Below are positions 60,316 to 64,000 of a stretch of DNA of 64,000 nt, in pieces. Where the stretch lies: NCBI RefSeq assembly GCF_002949735.1, contig NZ_CP026681.1:62001-126000 (forward strand), given 5' to 3'. Position 1 is the stretch's first letter. Each line of letters begins with the position of its first letter. The notes under the pieces are model-generated. The model was not told the origin of the DNA and searched no databases. It saw only the letters and a list, made by a program, of their open reading frames with translations. The position numbers and the translations under genes were made by a program. This stretch comes from Nostoc sp. 'Peltigera membranacea cyanobiont' N6 (GTDB taxonomy: Bacteria; Cyanobacteriota; Cyanobacteriia; Cyanobacteriales; Nostocaceae).

Positions 60316-60376
60316 CCAGAAATACTCTGAACAGTTGCAAAAGCGCCAACCCCAAACAATGGGTGCAGAAGCTTAA
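60311..60376 (+). pseudogene. fdxN: FdxN 3' part, separated from its 5' part by the element
   Basis: From the right TATTC the frame reads YSQKYSEQLQKRQPQTMGAEA and then TAA (60,374-60,376), the missing C-terminus of FdxN. It has no start of its own and becomes coding only after excision joins it to codon 97 at 23,650. The stop lies 37 bp before the nifS ATG, so the rejoined gene continues into nifS. Not a true pseudogene: it is a gene half awaiting rearrangement. Confidence 0.92.
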
Positions 60377-60413
60377 ATAATTCGTAATTCTTAATTTGTA
60401 ATTGAAGACAACA

Positions 60414-61622
60414 ATGCAAAATAACTGCATCTATCTCGATAATAATGCCACCACTAGGGTAGACCCAGAAGTTATAGAGGTAATGCTACCTTACCTGACG
60501 GATTATTACGGCAATCCCTCCAGTATGCATACCTTTGGTGGACAAGTCGGTAAAGCAGTGAGAACCGCAAGAGAACAACTTGCAGCTATGCTGGGAGCCG
60601 ATGAATCAGAAATTGTCTACACAAGTTGCGGTACTGAGGGAGATAACGCCGCGATTCGAGCCGCACTGTTAGCGCAACCTGAAAAGCGACACATCATCAC
60701 CACCCAAGTAGAACATCCAGCAGTCCTCAATGTCTGCAAACAATTAGAAACCCAAGGTTACACTGTTACCTATCTATCAGTAAATCATCAAGGGCAGCTG
60801 GATCTAGATGAACTAGAAGCTTCCTTGACGGGTAACACCGCCTTGGTGACAATTATGTATGCTAATAATGAAACCGGAACGATTTTCCCGATTGAGCAAA
60901 TTGGGTTGCGTGTAAAAGAGTATGGCGCTATCTTCCATGTAGATGCGGTGCAAGCAGTGGGAAAAATCCCATTGAATATGAAGACTAGCACCGTGGATAT
61001 GTTAACCCTGTCTGGTCACAAGCTGCACGGGCCGAAAGGAATTGGTGCTTTATATATCCGCCGTGGGGTTCGGTTCCGTCCCTTTATTCTTGGCGGACAC
61101 CAAGAACGCGGACGTAGAGCGGGAACAGAGAATGTTCCAGCAATTATCGCCTTGGGCAAAGCTGCGGAACTAGAACTGTTACACTTAGAAGAAGCTACCA
61201 CAAGAGAAAGAAAGCTGCGCGATCGCCTCGAACAAACTTTACTAGCTACAATTCCCAATTGTGTAGTCAATGGTGACATTACGCAGAGATTGCCAAACAC
61301 CACCAATATCGGCTTCAAGTACATCGAAGGTGAAGCAATTCTACTGTTATTGAACAAATACGGTATCTGTGCATCATCCGGTTCTGCTTGCACCTCTGGT
61401 TCTCTGGAACCTTCCCACGTCCTGCGGGCAATGGGCTTACCCTACACAACTTTGCACGGTTCTATCCGCTTCAGTCTTTGTCGCTACACCACCGAAGCCG
61501 AAATCGATCGAGTGATTGAGGTAATGCCCAGTATTGTAGAACGTTTACGCGCCCTCTCACCCTTCAAAAATGATGAAGCAGGTTGGTTGCAGGGACAAGA
61601 ACAAGCACTAGCGCATCGGTAG
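60414..61622 (+). CDS. nifS: Cysteine desulfurase NifS
   Basis: 402 aa from ATG 60,414; an in-frame TTG four codons upstream is less likely. It supplies sulfur from cysteine for nitrogenase Fe-S clusters. PLP-dependent class V aminotransferase fold: IYLDNNATTRVDPEV at the N-terminus, the PLP lysine Lys203 in LSGHKLHGPKG, and the catalytic loop cysteine Cys326 in SSGSACTSGSLEPSHVL. It follows the 3' part of fdxN by 37 bp and precedes nifU across a tandem repeat. In vegetative cells the element separates it from nifB. Confidence 0.96.
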   Translation: MQNNCIYLDNNATTRVDPEVIEVMLPYLTDYYGNPSSMHTFGGQVGKAVRTAREQLAAMLGADESEIVYTSCGTEGDNAAIRAALLAQPEKRHIITTQVEHPAVLNVCKQLETQGYTVTYLSVNHQGQLDLDELEASLTGNTALVTIMYANNETGTIFPIEQIGLRVKEYGAIFHVDAVQAVGKIPLNMKTSTVDMLTLSGHKLHGPKGIGALYIRRGVRFRPFILGGHQERGRRAGTENVPAIIALGKAAELELLHLEEATTRERKLRDRLEQTLLATIPNCVVNGDITQRLPNTTNIGFKYIEGEAILLLLNKYGICASSGSACTSGSLEPSHVLRAMGLPYTTLHGSIRFSLCRYTTEAEIDRVIEVMPSIVERLRALSPFKNDEAGWLQGQEQALAHR

Positions 61623-61800
61623 GGACTAGGGACTGGGATTAGGGACTGGGGACTGGGATTAGGGACTGGGGATTAGGGACTGGGGACTAGGGGAGAATTT
61701 TCCCAATACCCAATACCCAATACCCAATACCCAATACCCAGTACCCAGTACCCAATACCCAGTACCCAATCCCCCAATCTAAAATCCAAAATCTAAAATC
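61623..61800. repeat. Short tandem repeats between nifS and nifU
   Basis: Left part: GGGACTGGGGATTAGGG-type copies. Right part: CCCAATACCCAATACCC and CCCAGTACCC copies, complementary to the left part, then AAAATCTAAAATC repeats. It is the same double structure as between nifB and fdxN, and a large hairpin in the transcript is possible. Confidence 0.88.
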
Positions 61801-61811
61801 TAAAATTCATT

Positions 61812-62711
61812 ATGTGGGACTACACCGATAAAGTATTAGAACTGTTTTACGATCCCAAAAATCAGGGAGAAATTGAAGAAACGGGCGAAGTTGGAGTTAA
61901 GGTTGCAACGGGCGAAATCGGCAGCATTGCTTGCGGTGATGCTCTGAGATTGCACCTGAAAGTGGAAGTGGAATCTGATAAGATTCTAGATGCTCGCTTT
62001 CAAACCTTTGGTTGTACTAGTGCGATCGCATCTTCTAGTGCATTAACCGAAATGGTTAAAGGTTTGACCTTAGATGAAGCTTTGAAAGTGTCCAATAAAG
62101 ACATTGCAGATTACCTGGGTGGTTTACCAGAAGCAAAGATGCATTGCTCTGTCATGGGACAAGAAGCCCTAGAAGCCGCTATCTATAATTATCGTGGCAT
62201 ACCTCTAGCTACCCATGATGATGATGATGAAGGTGCATTAGTTTGCAGTTGTTTTGGCATCAGCGAATCTAAAATCCGTCGCGTGATTCTAGAAAATCAT
62301 CTCACGGATGCCGAACAAGTAACAAATTATGTAAAAGCTGGTGGCGGATGCGGTTCCTGTCTGGCGAACATCGATGATATAATAAGATCAGTTCAACAGG
62401 AATACGCCACACCTGCTCTCAACAATTACGGCGTACAAGTTGCCACAGAAATTGTTACGTCTAAAGAGCGATCGCTAACAAACGTCCAAAAGATTGCTCT
62501 AATTCAAAAGGTTCTCGATGAAGAAGTCAGACCCGTACTCATTGCAGATGGGGGAGATGTAGAACTCTATGATGTCGAAGGCGATCGCGTTAAAGTTGTC
62601 CTGCAAGGTGCTTGCGGTTCCTGTTCTAGTAGTACAGCAACTCTGAAAATTGCGATCGAAGCCAGATTACAAGATCGTGTCAGCAAGAGCCTTGTAGTCG
62701 AAGCAGTTTAG
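61812..62711 (+). CDS. nifU: Fe-S scaffold protein NifU
   Basis: 299 aa, full three-domain NifU. The N-terminal IscU-like scaffold (MWDYTDKVLELFYDPKNQGEIE) has cysteines in SIACGDALRLH, TFGCTSAIASS and KMHCSVMG. The central [2Fe-2S] ferredoxin-like domain is LVCSCFGISESKI and AGGGCGSCLANIDD. The C-terminal Nfu domain is VRPVLIADGGDVELYDVEGDRV and GACGSCSSSTATLK. It assembles clusters on which nitrogenase proteins mature, using sulfur from NifS. Last gene before the short gap to glbN. Confidence 0.96.
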   Translation: MWDYTDKVLELFYDPKNQGEIEETGEVGVKVATGEIGSIACGDALRLHLKVEVESDKILDARFQTFGCTSAIASSSALTEMVKGLTLDEALKVSNKDIADYLGGLPEAKMHCSVMGQEALEAAIYNYRGIPLATHDDDDEGALVCSCFGISESKIRRVILENHLTDAEQVTNYVKAGGGCGSCLANIDDIIRSVQQEYATPALNNYGVQVATEIVTSKERSLTNVQKIALIQKVLDEEVRPVLIADGGDVELYDVEGDRVKVVLQGACGSCSSSTATLKIAIEARLQDRVSKSLVVEAV

Positions 62712-62957
62712 GAATTGCTGTAGGACTCAACGTAATCTACAAATACGCTCTAATATGCATTCAGCCAGGAACAGAAAGTAGGATTTGAAACATATAATTG
62801 TCTCCACATCAATGCTTCATACCAATTCTTTCTTAATTACGAATTACGAATTACGAATTGGTACTCCTACCATTATGACGGCTAACAGCATATAGGCAAA
62901 AAGATTAAGCGCCTACTTGCAAATTTCATCATCCAACTCGCTTCAAAGGAACAGGAT
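62712..62957. repeat. Gap nifU-glbN with ACGAATT tandem repeats
   Basis: The segment TTAATTACGAATTACGAATT (62,833-62,852) contains three to four copies of a heptamer. The rest of the 246 bp has no gene. AAAGGAAC upstream of 62,958 is a ribosome-binding-like site for glbN. Confidence 0.7.
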
Positions 62958-63314
62958 ATGAGCACATTGTACGACAACATTGGCGGACAACCAGCTATTG
63001 AACAAGTAGTAGATGAACTCCACAAACGCATTGCCGCAGACAGCCTCCTCAATCCGATTTTTGCTGGTACAGACATGGCAAAGCAACGCAATCATCTAGT
63101 TGCTTTCTTAGCTCAAATATTTGAGGGGCCAAAGCAATACGGCGGTCGTCCAATGGACAAAACCCACGCTGGAATGAACCTACAGCAACCACACTTCGAT
63201 GCGATCGCCAAGCATCTCGGTGAAGCAATGGCTGTGCGTGGAGTGTCAGCAGAAGACACCAAAGCTGCACTAGATCGCGTCACAAATATGAAAGGCGCTA
63301 TTTTGAACAAGTAA
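62958..63314 (+). CDS. glbN: Cyanoglobin GlbN (group 1 truncated haemoglobin)
   Basis: 118 aa, the usual size of a truncated globin. LYDNIGGQPAIEQVVDELHKRIAADSLLNPIFAGTDMAKQRNHLVAFLAQIFEG is the characteristic start. HAGMNLQQPHFDAIAKHL holds the haem-binding histidine region. Cyanoglobin binds oxygen tightly and is expressed under nitrogen starvation. A glbN between nifU and nifH is the arrangement known from Nostoc commune and relatives. Its codon use and promoter look like the flanking nif genes. Confidence 0.93.
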   Translation: MSTLYDNIGGQPAIEQVVDELHKRIAADSLLNPIFAGTDMAKQRNHLVAFLAQIFEGPKQYGGRPMDKTHAGMNLQQPHFDAIAKHLGEAMAVRGVSAEDTKAALDRVTNMKGAILNK

Positions 63315-63660
63315 TAGGACTTGTGCATTGATTGTTGACAAATAACAACATCAAGTCCTATCGAATCTTGCAAGCTGAAACACATTATGACGTATTTGTA
63401 AATTGCGTATTTTTCTTTGTTCTTTGTCAACAAAATGACAAAGGACAAAGGACAAACAACAAAAAGAAAACAATTTAACCACGAAATATATGTACCTACT
63501 CTCAATCATTATGGCTGTGGAGCGATCGCCCCCAGCAGGCATTTATGCCAACTGTACCAACGATGCTCTACACGCGCTCACTACTGTCGCTCAACTGGCG
63601 TGAACGCAACTGACAAACGCACAGACCCACCAACCAACCAATTGCAGGGAAACAGGAACA
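63315..63660. promoter_or_regulatory. 346-bp region upstream of nifH
   Basis: This region should contain the nifH promoter. It has an inverted repeat AGGACTTG / CAAGTCCT (63,316-63,360) just after glbN that may act as a weak terminator. It also has a TTTGTCAAC/ATGACAAAGGACAAAGGAC repeat pair (63,417-63,455), and C-rich ACCAACCAACC before the ribosome-binding site AGGAAC. I cannot place the transcription start. Confidence 0.5.
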
Positions 63661-64000
63661 ATGACAGACGAAAAGATTAGACAGATAGCTTTCTACGGTA
63701 AAGGCGGTATCGGTAAATCTACCACCTCCCAAAACACCTTGGCAGCTATGGCAGAAATGGGTCAACGCATCCTCATCGTCGGTTGCGACCCTAAAGCTGA
63801 CTCCACCCGTTTGATGCTGCACAGCAAAGCTCAAACAACCGTTCTTCACCTCGCCGCAGAACGTGGTGCAGTAGAAGATATCGAACTCGAAGAAGTAATG
63901 CTAACCGGTTTCCGTGACGTTCGTTGCGTAGAATCTGGTGGGCCAGAACCCGGTGTAGGTTGCGCCGGTCGTGGTATCATCACCGCCATCAACTTCTTAG
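63661..64000 (+). CDS. nifH: Nitrogenase iron protein NifH, 5' part (cut by window edge)
   Basis: The first 113 codons are present, without a stop before the window edge. NifH is the ATP-dependent electron donor of nitrogenase and works as a [4Fe-4S] dimer. It starts MTDEKIRQIAFYGKGGIGKST, where GKGGIGKS is the Walker A P-loop. GCDPKADSTRLML is the switch region, and GPEPGVGCAGRG contains Cys near residue 100, one of the two cluster ligands. It is preceded by an AGGAAC ribosome-binding site. The typical continuation nifD-nifK lies outside the window. Confidence 0.97.
   Translation, partial: MTDEKIRQIAFYGKGGIGKSTTSQNTLAAMAEMGQRILIVGCDPKADSTRLMLHSKAQTTVLHLAAERGAVEDIELEEVMLTGFRDVRCVESGGPEPGVGCAGRGIITAINFL

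Noticed and set aside
60311..60376. fdxN 3' part as a degenerate pseudogene
   Set aside because: The frame is intact and joins exactly at TATTC, so it is a split gene rather than decay.

Overview
The window comes from a filamentous, heterocyst-forming cyanobacterium of the Nostoc/Anabaena group. The evidence is a nif cluster in cyanobacterial order (nifP, nifV, nifZ, nifT on the minus strand; nifB, fdxN, nifS, nifU, glbN, nifH on the plus strand), abundant HIP1 octamers (GCGATCGC), short tandem repeats between nif genes, many palindromic MITE-like repeats, and a fdxN gene split by a developmentally excised type of element. All identifications are by reading the sequence; no database search was run.

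Layout. 1-5.4 kb: an edge-truncated PD-(D/E)XK-like gene, a [2Fe-2S] ferredoxin-like protein, then nifT, nifZ, nifV, a DUF2949 protein, a small unknown gene and nifP. 6.2-7.6 kb: a type II NADH dehydrogenase. 8.3-16.8 kb: a defence and addiction patch with an antitoxin whose toxin partner is broken by a MITE, a Phd/VapC pair, two copies of a 'small protein + HNH' module, a 42-bp tandem repeat block, a HicAB pair and a NACHT-HEAT STAND protein. 17-20.6 kb: a PQQ-type sugar dehydrogenase-like protein with two crystallin-like repeats, and an alcohol dehydrogenase with a decayed copy beside it. 21.8-23.66 kb: nifB and the 5' part of fdxN.

23,651-60,310: a 36,660-bp fdxN element bounded by TATTC direct repeats. 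After NCYS the interrupted fdxN runs into a stop. The missing 3' end of fdxN (20 more codons and a stop) lies just beyond the right-hand TATTC, 37 bp before nifS. Joining the two TATTC copies restores a 118-codon fdxN. The element encodes two large serine recombinases. One, XisF-like, ends 30 bp from the right junction. No xisH or xisI was recognised.

Nearly all the rest of the element is a type III-A CRISPR-Cas island. It has csx3-AAA, cas10 (HD motif lost, GGDD kept), csm2, csm3, csm4, csm5, a two-gene ATPase + DUF4435 module resembling the PARIS anti-phage system, cas6, a CARF-HEPN RNase and a CARF-only protein in one minus-strand run. Divergent from it are a WYL-type regulator and a membrane-anchored CARF protein. 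Further on are three CRISPR arrays (9, 22 and 5 repeats), a second cas6 with a C-terminal helix-turn-helix, cas2-cas1, a reverse transcriptase-Cas1 fusion, an HTH-DUF4384 protein and a TPR-CHAT protease-like protein.

The most interesting signals are: (i) a whole RNA-targeting immune system carried on an element expected to be excised when heterocysts form; (ii) a PARIS-like toxin pair inside the csm operon; (iii) G-rich motifs in the three CRISPR leaders that change together within each leader; (iv) a CRISPR-repeat look-alike just upstream of the second cas6; (v) an 18-bp iteron shared by the cas1 and RT-cas1 upstream regions.

60.4-64 kb: nifS, nifU, glbN and the start of nifH, continuing the nitrogenase operon past the element.
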